Part shown: one piece after another, positions 1-11,996 of the stretch
Position numbering within the stretch: position 1 is the first letter of the stretch
Layout: each line of letters starts with the position of its first letter
Source of the DNA: Alternaria dauci
Taxonomy: Eukaryota; Ascomycota; Dothideomycetes; Pleosporales; Pleosporaceae
Direction: 5' to 3'
Assembly (NCBI RefSeq): GCF_042100115.1
Contig: NC_091275.1
Coordinates: 868,001-932,000 of the forward strand
DNA: 64,000 nucleotides
The notes under the pieces: model-generated
Told to the model about the DNA's origin: nothing
Seen by the model: only the letters and a program-made list of their open reading frames with translations
Database searches by the model: none
Made by a program: the position numbers and the translations under genes

Positions 1-229
1 TTCGCAGGTACTGCGCCTGGGGAGGCGTTGGAATGATGGATCTTGAATTCAACGTCAGTAGCGACCCTTTGACGCAGAACAAGCTCTTCCGTCTTACCTT
101 TGGGCAAGAAAAATCTGGGAGCAGACAAATTGCCGCTAGCCCAGGAAATCAAAAACGAAGTACAGAATACCGATGCCAGCCACTTTGACCAGCTGATGAT
201 AGTGGCGGTGAGGCCACCTTGGTACTCGC

Positions 230-715
230 TCACATGTCTAGTTGTTCGGGTGCAAGGTCCTTCAGACGAGTCAGCATCGCAACGCTCATTTCCGCGTTAT
301 CAGAAAACTGCAACATACCTGTCAGGGACCCTTTGACACCCTCGCCCGTGGTGTTTGGCGGTCTCTTCTCCATCTCTTGAGCATTCGAGTCATCGATTCC
401 GCAGCGTCGCAGACTCTGCGTGCCGCTGCGCAAGCGGTCTGCTTCTCCTAGTTCTCTTGCATTTGCGATACCGTTCAGGTCCTCGCAAGTCGTCAGATCG
501 GCAGCGAAGCGTGGCGGACTCTGGTTCCATCCTGGATGCCAAAGGACGTCGTCATCGGTTCTAGAAGGGCAGTTCATCTTGGGACCTCGGCAGCCAAGCC
601 CCTCCTTTCTAGACGGGAAGGCGATGGACGGCGCGTTTTGTAGTAGCGAAAGCAATTTAGTCGTTCGAAGCGCGAACGATGGGTTGATACGTTTAGAGGA
701 TGACGTGGAAATCAA
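230..715 (-). CDS. possible exon of an unrecognised protein at the left edge
   Basis: A 161-codon open frame on the minus strand that I do not recognise. Its last codons are followed by a plausible GTGAGC donor around position 231. Further left, a stretch ending in a GTAAGA donor near position 100 could be a next exon, so a gene may continue leftwards out of the window. The composition is not strikingly protein-like and no domain, signal peptide or membrane segment is visible. It may be a chance ORF. Confidence 0.2.
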   Translation of the reverse strand: MISTSSSKRINPSFALRTTKLLSLLQNAPSIAFPSRKEGLGCRGPKMNCPSRTDDDVLWHPGWNQSPPRFAADLTTCEDLNGIANARELGEADRLRSGTQSLRRCGIDDSNAQEMEKRPPNTTGEGVKGSLTGMLQFSDNAEMSVAMLTRLKDLAPEQLDM

Positions 716-1465
716 TAACGGTGGGAATAGTCGGAAGATATGACATCTGAAGGAAACTAGCAGTGGTCACTATGGTCGGCTAGCGGCTCTTCCGTGAGTG
801 TTATTGCCCAATTGCATACTAGAGCCCAGTGCCAAGACATCCGATCCCCAGGCCCGCCACGCGAAGACGGCCGAACGGGTGATGGATCTTTCGATGGGTC
901 TGATGAACAGCTACGATTGTCCCAGTCAAACTTCATGATTTGAGGTTGCAGAAAAAGCTATAGTCGCTCTCACCACCACCACAGCTGCTGCCATCGGGTG
1001 CCCGGCTTGCTCGACACGTAATGATGCGCGGCCGGTGGAGAATCTCAAGAAGATCGGACCCGATGTCTCCCGTAGAGCCATGGGCACCAAGACGTACAAA
1101 CTTTACCGTTGCGGGAATTTTCTGGGGTAATAGCACCAATGGTTAGTCTGGACCATGTGGTACTCCAACTGCTGACTACAATTTGCGATTCTGGGCATTG
1201 ATGGTCTCAGACGTGCTGTTGATGAGCGCCACGAGTCAGCAGCACCTTAGAATAGACGCTATTATGTGGCATAGTTCTGGAAAAGAACATTTTCTTCAGT
1301 TGGCATGTGAGCACGCGACCTGCAGGACAGCCACGCTTGCTTTGACGTGCATTAGTTGCTCCAATGGACATGTGACGGGTAGCCTACGCGGTTGCTTCCG
1401 AACATTTCTTAGCGCATGTTGAAGCGCCTTCTTGTATCATCATTGGTGTCTATGGGTATCACTCT
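716..1465. other. gene-poor stretch
   Basis: Only short overlapping ORFs of 68-107 codons on both strands, none with recognisable protein character. It probably holds the 3' flank of the folylpolyglutamate synthase gene. No repeat or RNA gene was recognised. Confidence 0.5.
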
Positions 1466-3187
1466 TCACTGCGCCTTGACGGTTTCCAATACTTCAAGCG
1501 CACCGCCAACCAGGTGCAAGCTTCCCGTCACCAACACCATGACTTCAGCATCGGCCCCAGCCAGCTTCGCATAGTCTTGCGCCACCTTTCGTGCGGTTCC
1601 GACTGCCTCTTCAATCGTACGTAGCACATGCACTTCTGCCGTGCTGTCAATATCAGACCACGTGTTCGCGAGCGCCTTCTGGACTGCCAACGTATCTACG
1701 TCCTGCTGGTTGGTGTTTATCGATACCAGATCGGGCTTGTATCCTTCGCTGAAGGTTTGATTGGTCGTAAAGATGACGTGTGTAAACGGAGACTGCGATC
1801 CAGAAGTGATGCCAGTCTGCAGAGCTGTGTACAGGGCTTTGGCAAGTGCGTTTGCGTCTCGGGTCTGTTGGTTGAAGATCAAGATGCGAGGAACCTTGGA
1901 TTGGGAGGTGGCGGTGGATGTGGCCATTGTGATCTGCTCCGCGAACCACTTTCCAGTGACCTCGATGCTTTCCATGGTGTGCCCTCCGTCGATATGCCAT
2001 GCGACATTGGCCTCGCGTCTTATCTCGCATCTGCCTGCCCAACGCACTTGCTTCAGACCGCGAATGAATTCGGGAGGGAGCTCAATATGGGGAACGATGG
2101 TCGGATCGGGCACCGAAGTGTGGCCCAGTGCTCGCAGGTGTGCGGCTGCAGCCGCTATTGCTACAGACGCATTAATTTTCTGGAACGCCGCACCGAGCCC
2201 AAGCTTAATCTCGTTGTTGGCTAGAGCCGGGTGTATGTCGATGGTGTGTAGCTTTGTGCCCTTCTCTGCCGCCCGCTCCTCCAGAACGGTCATGGCTTCG
2301 TCCTTTTGACGCGCTGTAAATGCGACGCTGCCTTGCTTGAAGATTCCTGCCTTGTGCCAGGCTATCTCTGGGAGCGTAGAACCGAGCATCGCGGTATGAT
2401 CTATCCCGAGACTCGTGACGGCTGTGACGGTGGGTTTCGTCAGGATGTTGGTGCTGTCGAATTCGCCGCCGATGCCGCACTCAATGACGGCCGAGTCCAC
2501 ACCCTCCTTCAGGTACGCATGTAGCGCCATAAGGGTCAGGTAGCGGAAGTATACAGGCTTTGTAGGGACGTCTGCGGGCGTGTCCTCTGTCTTCGCTGCT
2601 GCCTCGAGCTTGTCCCATACCTCGAAGAAGTATTTGGCAAACTTCTCCTCTGATATTGGTTCATTGTCGATCTGTATGCGTTCACGTACGAATCGGAGGT
2701 GTGGGGAGGTGTAGAGGCCGATCTTCGAGGGAGGAGTCTGCGCATCGCGGGAGGTTGCGTATTGCGACAGGATCGACGAGATGAAGGCACTGGTCGAGCC
2801 TTTTCCCTTTGTTCCGGCAATGTGTATAGGCTTCAGCCTGTCGAATTCAGAGGGCTGGACAGGGCGTCAGTCACCACCTGCATTCTTAGGTGGGGTCATC
2901 GGGAGCCGCACACCTCATATCCAGCTTTGCGACACCACTCAATCATCTCCGGTATCGCCTGCTTGTTCATGCCGCGACCAGACTTACGGATCGCATCGAC
3001 TATGGAGAAGTTGGACTGAAGCATGTTCAGCGCCGCAACCGCAGCCTGCGACAATCAGCCCAATCCATGCGCACGTTGCTAAGAAACATACCGCATAGTC
3101 GCGCTTCTCCATTCTGGCGGCCGTGTGATGAAGACGGGCAATTGGCCTGGTGCGCGAGCAGCACGTGCGTGTCTGCGCTATGAACAT
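1466..3187 (-). CDS. folylpolyglutamate synthase
   Basis: Adds glutamates to tetrahydrofolates using ATP, which retains folate in cytosol and mitochondria. Three exons join in frame (3187-3092, 3045-2914, 2854-1466), giving 538 aa. Exon 2 carries the family's N-terminal helix region (ALNMLQSNFSIVDAIRKSGR, then MNKQAIPEMIEWCRKAGYE). Exon 3 opens with IHIAGTKGKGSTSAF, the P-loop of Mur-ligase-type synthetases, followed by YTSPHL, then ECGIGGEFDSTNI and GIDH motifs typical of FPGS. Length matches fungal FPGS. The chosen start precedes an Arg-rich, acid-free leader that could be a mitochondrial presequence; an internal ATG at 3112 would give the cytosolic form. This is the counterpart of yeast MET7 and Neurospora met-7. 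The N-terminal choice is inference; the family call is firm. Confidence 0.93.
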
Positions 3188-3533
3188 GAGGGCATCGTGA
3201 TTGATGCCGCAGAGACCGTCTGTGACTTTTGTTGGTAAGAGTAAGCCCGCCGCTAATACCGTGTCTGTGCGTCATCTCTGCCAGTTCTTAATCGTGTCTG
3301 TCATTTGCTCTTCTACTAAGACTGGACCAAAATCTTCTCTGAGTATTCCTACCATGTCTACAGCGAAAGTATATACCCTGTATCTAGTAAGTTGTCTAGG
3401 TGTATATGTTCCCTCAGCTGCAGACCAGCGAACCAAAGCCATACACAATCAACCGTTCCCCAAAGCTCAACCCCAATGATTATCGCGATACAGTAGCCCT
3501 CCACCGAGACCGAACAAGCGACTTTTCACTCCC
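3188..3533. other. intergenic, no gene seen
   Basis: Divergent flank of the folylpolyglutamate synthase gene and 3' flank of the secreted-protein gene. A 14-bp sequence (CCCTCAGCTGCAGN-type, near 3412) recurs at 3531 across the stop codon of the neighbouring secreted-protein gene. Confidence 0.5.
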
Positions 3534-3950
3534 TCAGCTGCAGTTGGCATACCAACCGCCCTCGTAAAATTCCTGGTCTAGCAAGCACCCATTCTGCTCG
3601 ACCTTGCAAGGATTACTCTATTACCTCTTATTAGTACAGGCTAACACGTTGTTATAGATTTTGGAGTCCTACCTTGCGGCACGCCTGGCCACGACCTAGC
3701 ACCTGGCCACCACTACTGTACGTCTGGCAGTATCCTTGAGGCGCGTCTTCTCTGAACTTCACAATACACCTCGTCTAGCGAAAATTATGTTAGATGTTGC
3801 ATTATATCATTTTGAAATACCTTTGCCGGGTGTAGTGTTGAAGTGACTTACTGCCGTGATTTAGCGCTTGTCGTTTTCTGTAGCGGGCGCCGGGCTTGCG
3901 TAGGCGGCGAGGGCGAGGCCCATGACTATAGAAACTTTGGAGAACAACAT
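3534..3950 (-). pseudogene. small cysteine-rich secreted protein gene with in-frame stop (effector-like)
   Basis: Three exons can be read on the minus strand: 3950-3852, 3774-3673 and 3617-3534. Both introns (77 and 55 bp) have GT-AG ends, phase 0 and a branch-like CTAAC or CTAAT near the acceptor. Exon 1 begins with a hydrophobic signal peptide (MLFSKVSIVMGLALAAYASP) ending in a Lys-Arg pair, a Kex2-type site. The next codon, 3863-3861, is TAA, yet the same frame runs on for three codons to a perfect GTAAGT donor. Exon 2 has cysteines at codons 3, 16 and 32; exon 3 has cysteines at codons 4, 11 and 26, then a TGA. The design (signal peptide, Kex2 site, six cysteines, mature part about 65 residues) is that of fungal secreted effector or antimicrobial-like proteins. 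No known family was recognised. As written only the leader would be made, so it is called a pseudogene; a sequencing error or natural polymorphism is possible. Confidence 0.6.
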
Positions 3951-5061
3951 GTTTTTTTGATTGGTGTGAGTGGTTTGTAGAGGGCTGTAAGGTGCGTGTG
4001 CGTTTGAATGTGAGTGTGGTAAAGAAGTAATCGCTTTGGACACAGATTCAATTCGGCATGTCACGGGCCAGGTATTTATACCCTTCCTTAATGGCAGCTT
4101 CACGGCCTGTGTATAGCTATATCTATTTCTGTGTGGAGACATTTGGGTTATGCCACAGCTACCTGAATACTCTTCGGCGTTACTGAAGGCCAAGCTGCCC
4201 AGGTGAGCTGCCACTACAGTAATCAATCCACAGTACCCATAGTAAGAATCATCGGTAGTACCTCGGTAGTGACTATAGCTTAAATCGCAGGTCGCGGCGG
4301 TAACACTAAGTATCAACTATGCTAGAAAACACGCAGCTCTGTGGTCTTGCGCCAGCCTTTTGGCTACGCGGACGGGGTGTGTAGTTACGTGCAAGACCTA
4401 GTAAGCCAACTCCTTACATACCCTAGCAGTCTCTAGTTTTCTTCTCTATTGAACATAACTATAATATACCTGTGTTCCCTAAGCATAGCTCTTACATTTG
4501 GCCGCGCGTGGAGCCGTCTAGCACGTTACGCTTTAGGTAGTAAGCCTTGGTCTCGTGTTAATTTCCTGTAACTACTCTTCTTGATTACTATCATTCATTT
4601 CTGAGTCCTGTATCGGACCGTTGAATGTGAATTGCGGTGGCTACTGCTCCTGCTGCAAACGTCCCCAGTGGTTTATTCATCACACCGTCTTTCTCCTTAT
4701 CGCAGAACGCCGGCAGCATCTCTCGATGGTTCGCATGGCTGGTCACTAATCATCCACGCACTCCTAGGGTAGTATCGAGGATAGCCTTCTCTCGCCCGGA
4801 AGGAGATGTGTGGTCGACGAAGTTGTGCCCGAACTCCTTTTTCCCCTCGCAAGACTGGGGAATAAATGGAATAGTTCGTTGCTGGTTCATAGCAATAGCC
4901 ATGGAATATGCGAACGGTTCCTCGCCTCCGCTAAGCAGACGAGACACTGTGCAACGGCTAGTTCCACAGGCAGAACCAGGCATAAACAACTGCGCGAGCG
5001 CTACTACTAATTACGATCTGTTAGAGTACATAAATACAAGTACAACCGATTTTACATACCA
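3951..5061. other. gene-poor stretch
   Basis: 5' flank of the secreted-protein gene and 3' flank of the Zn2Cys6 regulator gene. Relatively AT-rich, with only short ORFs on both strands and nothing recognisable. Confidence 0.5.
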
Positions 5062-7285
5062 TCACAGATTCATCGTGTTGTACGCCGCACCCTCGTCCCA
5101 GAGCGGATAGTACGAACCAAACAAGTCGAGCGATTCACCATCGAGCATTCTCGCACCGTCATTCCGAAGATTCCATCCTAGCGGAAATGGTTGCAAATCC
5201 GCGTATGAAGGAAAAGCCGATGACGCCTCAGCAACTGTTGCTTCCTGCAGCCCCTCCATCGAGGCCACACTTTCGGCATACATGGCAGACGATTTCGGGC
5301 GGCTATTCTTCTCAGAGTCGGTTTGCGTCCGCACGTATGTTCGCGCTATTTGTGTGAACTCCGACGCGATGGATCCTGGGAGTATTCCCTGCGAAGCGTA
5401 CTCCAAGCCGCTGAAGTGGCCACAGCCAACATCAAGCAAGGCCAAGTTGGCTGCGGTGTCTGGATGTGTCGGATTATCGATGACCATGTCGAAAAGAACA
5501 AGGTAAGCGGCTAACGGAACGCTTGCAAGGATCCTTCTAATCATTAATGACTGTAACACGAGCAAACAATCTAAACTTACCAAATAGGTGTGTATGGCTG
5601 AATGTCGATGAACTTGGTGAGTTCCAGTACCGTCCGCGCTGTATGCATGATGCCGGTCACCAAACCAGACCGGGCGTCGGGCTCATCCTCCATCTGAAGA
5701 ACAGTACGATCAAGATGCAACATCGTACCATGATACAGATAATGAAGACGTATACCAATATCAACCATCTGCGTGGTTTGGGTATATGGCCGTATGGGTT
5801 GCCCTGGCCGAAGCTCCGCGGGTACCGTTTTTGCCCATGCTCCGAGCTCGGCCTTGAGGTTGTGGATGGTCGTACTGTAGTAAGCTTTCGGTCTACCTCG
5901 TACACTAACAGAGAAAAGAGATGCGTATATGCGACTAAGGAGTCGGGATATCCGAATCGACGCACGGGTCCAGTCAAACGTTGTGCCGCTGCACGATAGT
6001 GGCTGAGTCGGAATGGCACTGCTGATGTCCGAATCCATAATGGTGGAGCATCTGCCGATATTGAACGACATGTTCTTCTCAAGGAAATAGAGAACATAGA
6101 ATGTGCGGTTCCGTTCGTCGTTTCCAGGAGCCGTCGATCTGTTGTACCCTAGTGTTTGTGCCTTTTTGGCCCCTTCTGACACCATGGCGTATTCGATTTG
6201 CAAACATGAAATATTCGAGGCAAAAATCGCCATTGCCGTCAGTGCCTGAACTGTGTTCAGTGTGGTTCTGCTGATCAACAAATCCGGGAAGATGGCTAGA
6301 GCCGTGCCGAAGAATCGCCAACTTCCACTCTTTGTAGGCTCATAGCTGCCTCCATCGTGGTATTGCGAGCCCAGAGCAAGAACAGCGTAAAACAGTGCGG
6401 ACCACGACTTGTCACTGGCGAGCTTTTCGCTCAGATGCGTGCCGAGAGCGACACTTTCGAACTGCTGTCTATCGAGAAATGGATGAATTGGGTCGACGTG
6501 CTCAAAATAGGCTATACAGTCAGCCACGGATATGAATGCCAGACATTAAGGAACCTACCTTGAACGCAGATCGAGATGTATTCTTCGTCGATATCAAACA
6601 CCCGGATGCGATCGGAATCTGGCGCAGGGGCAGGCACTCGCTCGATAGTCCTCATTCGCTCACCAATGATGTTGGTCACCTTCGCCCGAGCATGTGATAC
6701 GCGGTCATGGCCAAGACGGATGGCCAGTTCCTTGAGTCGAGCCTCGGGAAAGAACGTCAGACTGTACTCGCTTCCTGTTTGGAACTTGGTAAGCTGATAG
6801 CGAAGAAGCAAGAATTGGGTTATGGTCCGAACTTACCGAAAACACCGAGATCCTGCAGGCTCGGACTCTGCGCACTAAGCGCATTATCTTGGTCGGGGGC
6901 AGATAGAAGCCTGTCCACATACAACTCTTGGAGTCCGTCATACTGCGACATACCTCCGAACGAGCGAAGATCATCGTGGTGGGTTTCCGACTCGTCCCTG
7001 AGTTCGGAGCTCACTTTTGTTGCGGAGCCTATGACGGATTCTTGCCGCAAGCTTGACGCATATCGTCTTTTCCGTATGCGGACCGGGCTAAAGTTGCAGA
7101 TCTCGTTTCGTCGTGCGCAGTTGAGACACTTTGTAGCACCTGGATGTCCTACCCAACTATCAGTACCACGTTTCTGAGGGCGAAAGGGGTGCCTGAGTAA
7201 TCGACGACATACCGATACCACCACAACGAACTTTGCGATTCTTGCATGGATCGCATGTCTTCATCAATTTACCACTGGGATCCAT
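5062..7285 (-). CDS. Zn2Cys6 fungal-specific transcription factor, divergent to ABC pump
   Basis: Five exons join in frame (7285-7213, 7148-6837, 6774-6559, 6511-5581, 5533-5062) for 667 aa. The N-terminus holds a binuclear zinc cluster split by intron 1: CDPCKNRKVRC, then CLNCARRNEIC, giving all six cysteines. The middle region from exon 4 (AYFEHVDPIHPFLDRQQF, then LGSQYHDGG and FYVLYFLEKNMSFNIGR) is the fungal_trans regulatory domain (PF04082 type). It is a nuclear DNA-binding regulator. It shares a 316-bp promoter with the PDR-type ABC transporter on the other strand, so control of that pump is the natural hypothesis, but this is inference. Inverted repeats in that promoter are candidate binding sites. 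The ligand is unknown. Confidence 0.88.
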
Positions 7286-7360
7286 AATCCTCGAAAAAAA
7301 TACTCTGAACGTGCAGGAAACTTCGGGTGCGTAAAAGGACGACGGATGGCGTCTTCATAA

Positions 7361-7371
7361 GGCTCGGAGCC
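7361..7371. promoter_or_regulatory. small dyad in the shared TF/ABC promoter
   Basis: GGCTC-G-GAGCC, a perfect 5-bp dyad with a 1-nt centre, 76 bp from the regulator's start codon. Weak alone; listed because two longer perfect dyads lie in the same promoter. Confidence 0.2.
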
Positions 7372-7435
7372 GAGGAGGTGCATTGATAGCGCTCGGATAG
7401 ACCCGCTTTAGCCATACGCGGCTGCCGAGATGCGA

Positions 7436-7463
7436 ACTTGTTTCCGAAAACATGGAAACAAGT
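7436..7463. promoter_or_regulatory. perfect 10-bp inverted repeat in the shared TF/ABC promoter
   Basis: ACTTGTTTCC at 7436-7445 and GGAAACAAGT at 7454-7463 are exact reverse complements around an 8-nt spacer. The dyad lies near the middle of the 316-bp interval between the two divergent start codons. A dimeric regulator site is the likely reading, since Zn2Cys6 proteins often bind as dimers; this is inference. Confidence 0.45.
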
Positions 7464-7538
7464 CAGAGCTGAGTTTCTCTCGTCATTACCGATGGGAAAG
7501 GACAGCATTGCATGCCATGAGTGAGAGTTTGGTATATA

Positions 7539-7560
7539 GATCTGGTCGTTTGACCAGATC
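7539..7560. promoter_or_regulatory. perfect 9-bp inverted repeat close to the ABC transporter start
   Basis: GATCTGGTC and GACCAGATC are exact reverse complements separated by GTTT. The dyad lies 41 bp before the transporter's start codon and immediately follows a TATATA-like stretch at 7533-7538, a position where bound protein would affect transcription start or where the RNA leader could form a hairpin. Confidence 0.45.
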
Positions 7561-7601
7561 GAGCATCCTGCTATCGCTGTACCATCACCCCGGATCTGAC
7601 C

Positions 7602-10600
7602 ATGTCGCCCAATACCTCCGATGATACAGATGACGAAACGGTCACCTCTTCTACCCTTCAGAATGATCAAAACGAGGTGGCTCTTTCACCTGCTGCAGTC
7701 GCGCGCCTTGTCCGACGTGTCTCAACTGTACACGATCCAGACCGGAAAATCGACCCTTTTGACGTTGACGACCCAAACTGGACTCTGGAAAGGACACTTG
7801 CCATTGCTATCGATCGAGGAGTACAGGACGGCACAGGACCTTTGTCGCCACACGTAACGCTTGCGTGGAAGGATGTGTCCACATATGGCGACGATGTCGG
7901 CAAGGCTACACAGCAAGATGCGCTATCCATTTTCACCAACCTCATCACCATGATCCGCAACTCATTAAAGAAGCCGCCAGAGAAGAGAATCCTCCATGAT
8001 ATCGATGGGATCCTCGCCCCTGGCGAGATGATGTTGGTCCTTGGGCCTCCATCCAGTGGTTGCACAACATTACTGAAAATGCTTTCTGGACGAATCGAAG
8101 GGTACCGTAAATGGTCTGGATCTATCAGCTACAGCGGTATCGATCTTGAGACCATGCGAAAGCGATTCGCAGGTATGCTGACCTTCAACGACGCTATCGA
8201 CCACCACTTCCCCTATCTTACGGTTTCTCAAACCTTGGAGTTTGCAGCCAGTACCAAGACACCTCGGATGCGTATGGACGGCATCTCCCGAAAGCAGTAC
8301 ATCGAAGGGGTCAAGAACATTCTCATGGCAATCTTTGGGTTAAGACATACAGCCCAGACCCGCGTGGGCAACGACTTTGTACGAGGTGTGTCTGGAGGCG
8401 AAAGGCGTCGAGTTTCGATTGCTGAAATGGTAAGTTTTGCCGGAACGAACCCTACAATGCTCACGATACTAACTCTGAACTAGCTTCTTACTCGAGCTTG
8501 CGTGACCTGCTGGGACAATCCAACAAAGGGTCTCGATAGCTCGACATCTCTCGATTTTGCCCGAGCGTTGCGTGTTGCTACCGATCTCACCAACAACGTC
8601 TCAATCTCTGCTTTGTACCAGCCAGGCGACTCCCTGGCTGGCACTTACGACAAGGTGCTAATTCTCCATGAAGGTCGCCAGATCTACTTTGGAGACGTGC
8701 ATGCAGCGAAAGGCTTCTTCGAAGCCATGGGCTTCGTTTGCCCCTCTCGTCAGACGGTCGCAGAATTCTTGGTCTCTATAACAGATCAAAGTGCGCGAGT
8801 AGTGCGCGAAGGCTGTGAGAACCAAGTTCCACGTACTGCACAAGAGTTTCAGGATCGATGGAGAGCCAGTGCTGATTACCACAACTTGAGGTTGGCGATC
8901 GATGAACATCTTGATATGGTCGACTCTATGCGGAGTCAGGAATTGAACCGATTCAAGGGCGCGAGATCTGCTGAGAGAGCCCCCGCTACTCGCGTATACT
9001 CGCCATACACTCTGAACCTTGGCATGCAGTTCACCACGACCTTCAAACGAGCCGTGCAACGGATCCGAGGAGAGTATGCCTACTTCACGGCTATCACCCT
9101 GACGATGCTCATCATCCCGTTGATCATGGGATCGATGTTCTATCAGATCGATCCCGGAACAAGCGGATTCTTTTCCAAGGGCGGCATCATCTTCTTCATC
9201 GTTCTCTTCAACATCATCATCAATTTTGCTGAAATCGTTGCTCAATTCTCGCAGAGACCGATTGTTGAGAAACATCATGCCTACAGCATGTATCATCCAT
9301 ACATCGATGCTCTGGCTACAATGATTTCGCAATATCCTATCAAGATTGTCAACATCATGCTCTTCACGGTCATCGTCTACTTCATGGCTGATTTGAAGAA
9401 GGAAGCCGGCCCGTTCTTCCTTTTCGTTGTCTTCACTTACCTTACTACGGTAACCATGACTGCCTGGTTTCGTATCATCGCATCGCTTACTCAGACTGTG
9501 GACACAGCGTTAGCTGTGGCTGGACTATCCATTCTCCCGCTGGCCATGTACGGGGGATACGTCATCCCACGTCCCTCGATGCATCCTTGGTTCAAATGGA
9601 TCTCCTACATCAACCCCATCTACTACACTATTGAGGCGCTCATGGCGATCGAGTTTCACGGACGGCAGGCACCTTGCCAGCAGCTGATTCCATCCGGCCC
9701 TGGATATGAGAATGTCGACACCCAGAACCAAGTCTGTGCCGTTATCGGAGCTAGACCAGGTGTTCCATATGTAATCGGAGACGAGTATATCGCTTTGTCG
9801 CATGGCTACTCATATGACCATGTGTGGCGCAACCTCGGCATATCGGTCGCCTTCTTCCTAGCCTTTACGATCCTCTACGCTACTACGACTGAGTTCATGA
9901 AGTCGTCTAGCGGTACATCCCAGATGGTCTTTCGGAAGGACTCGCGTTGGGCTACAGCAAAGCCTCACGACACGGAGAGGGGTGCGGCTGGTACATCTGG
10001 CACCGATGAGAAGGTTGCCACTGGTGGGGGCACGCCCGACATCGAAGGCGGCAAAGACGTCTTCTGTTGGAAACACCTCAACTACGACATTGACATCAAG
10101 GGAACTACACGTCGATTGTTGTCCGATGTTGAAGGCTTTGTTGAGCCTGGTACTTTGACGGCACTTATGGGTGCTTCTGGGGCGGGCAAGACCACTTTGC
10201 TCAATGTGCTCGCACAACGTGTTGGCGACGTGGGTATCGTGACTGGTGATACAACGATCAACGGCGTTGCCTTGGATGCCTCGTTCCAGCAGCGCACCGG
10301 CTACGTACAGCAACAAGACATCCATATGGCTGAGATGACAGTCCGCGAGGCTTTTCGTTTCTCTGCGTCCCTTCGTCAACCACAAGAAGTGTCCACAGAT
10401 GACAAGTTTGCCTATGTCGAGAAGATCATCTCAATTCTTGGCCTGGAGGACTTCGCTGAAGCCGTTATTGGCATTCCAGGGAAAGGACTCAGCGCAGAGA
10501 AGCGGAAGCGTACCACGATTGGGCTTGAGCTTGTCGCACGGCCATCGTTGCTCATCTTTGTTGATGAGCCAACATCCGGCCTCGACTCTCAGTCAGCGTG

Positions 10601-11996
10601 GGCCATTGTTCAGCTGCTCCGGGATCTTGCCAATGCAGGCCAGGCAATTCTGTGTACCATTCACCAGCCTTCTGCCACTTTGATCGAGCAGTTCGACCGA
10701 CTACTGTTGTTAGCACGTGGGGGAAAGACTGTCTACTTTGGGGATTTGGGTAGAGACTCGCAAACAGTTCTCGACTACTTTGCCAGCTATGGTGCACCTA
10801 GGTGCCCAGAAGGCGCAAACCCAGCTGAGTACATTCTCGAACAGATTGGAGCAGGCGCTACGGGACAGGCAACGCTCGACTGGCCTTCAGTGTGGCAATC
10901 GTCTGTGGAGCGCAGAGCTATCACCGAGCGCATCGAGCACTTTGAATCAGTAGGCCGCTCCAATTCGGGCCAAAAGTCGAGCGCTCCGATGCGCAAATTT
11001 GCGACGAGTTGGTGGCAACAATACCTCCTCGTCCAGAAGCGATTGTTCGTGCAGCAATGGCGCTCGCCGGGATACATCAACAGCAAGCTTGCTATCAACG
11101 TCGTTGGTGGACTGTTCATGGGTTTTACTTTCTACAAGGAAGAAAACTCCGTGCAAGGCCTGCAGAACAAAGTCTTCTCAGTCTTCACGATCCTGCTGCT
11201 CTGTCTTATCCTGATGGTTCTCGTCCAGCCGCGGCTTATCGAACTCCGCAAGATATACGATGTCCGCGAAAAGCACTCCAAAATGTACCATTGGAGCGTC
11301 TTCGTAGTGGCAAACGTCCTCGTGGAGATACCCTTCAACTTTGTCATCTCGAGCATGTGCTTTCTCTGTTGGTACTTCCCTGTGGGCTGGTGGCGCGACA
11401 TATCCGATGGGCGAGGCGCATTCATGTACCTTGTGTTTAGCGTCTACCAGATCTACCACGCAACCTTCTCGCAGGCGCTTGCCGTCGTCACGCCCAATGC
11501 CGAAACAGCCGCCATGTTGACCATTCTCTTCTACACTTTCGTCCTCGCTTTCAGCGGAGTACTCCAACCGCTCCGGCAGCTTGTCGGGTTCTGGCACTTC
11601 GCCTACTACGTCAGCCCTTTTACATGGCTCGTTTCAACGATGATGTCTACCGGTGTGCACGACGTTCCGGTTCAGTGCACAGCAGCTGAGACCAACATGT
11701 TCCAGCCTCCCCAGGGGCAGACGTGCGGCGAGTACGCAGGCGCATTTGCGAATGCGAGCATGGCGACGTTGATCAATCCTGGCGCAGACCAAGACTGCCA
11801 ATTCTGCCAATTCGCCGTCGCTGACGTGTATCTCGGTGCTTTGAACATGTCATACGATGACCGCTGGAGGAATTTTGGTTTCCTGGTTGTTTACACTGCG
11901 TTCAACGTTGGGATGTTCACGGTTGGCTTTTATTTGTACTCTGGTCCCGGATTGGGCAATACGCTGAAACGTGTCTTCAAGGCTAAAAAGGCCTGA
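7602..11996 (+). CDS. PDR-type (ABCG) full-length ABC transporter
   Basis: Two exons (7602-8429 and 8484-11996) give 1446 aa with the reversed layout (NBD-TMD)2 of fungal pleiotropic drug resistance pumps. NBD1 has the degenerate Walker A GPPSSGCTTLLK (Cys instead of the catalytic Lys, normal for this family), signature VSGGERRRVS, and a Walker B region ending DNPTKGLDSS. NBD2 (from about residue 835) has canonical GASGAGKTTLL, signature-like GLSAEKRKRTT and FVDEPTSGLDS. Each half is followed by about six membrane spans; a cysteine-containing outer loop precedes the last span. Plasma-membrane efflux of hydrophobic compounds such as azoles or plant defence chemicals is the family role; the substrate here is not known. 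It is divergent from a Zn2Cys6 regulator gene. Confidence 0.95.
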
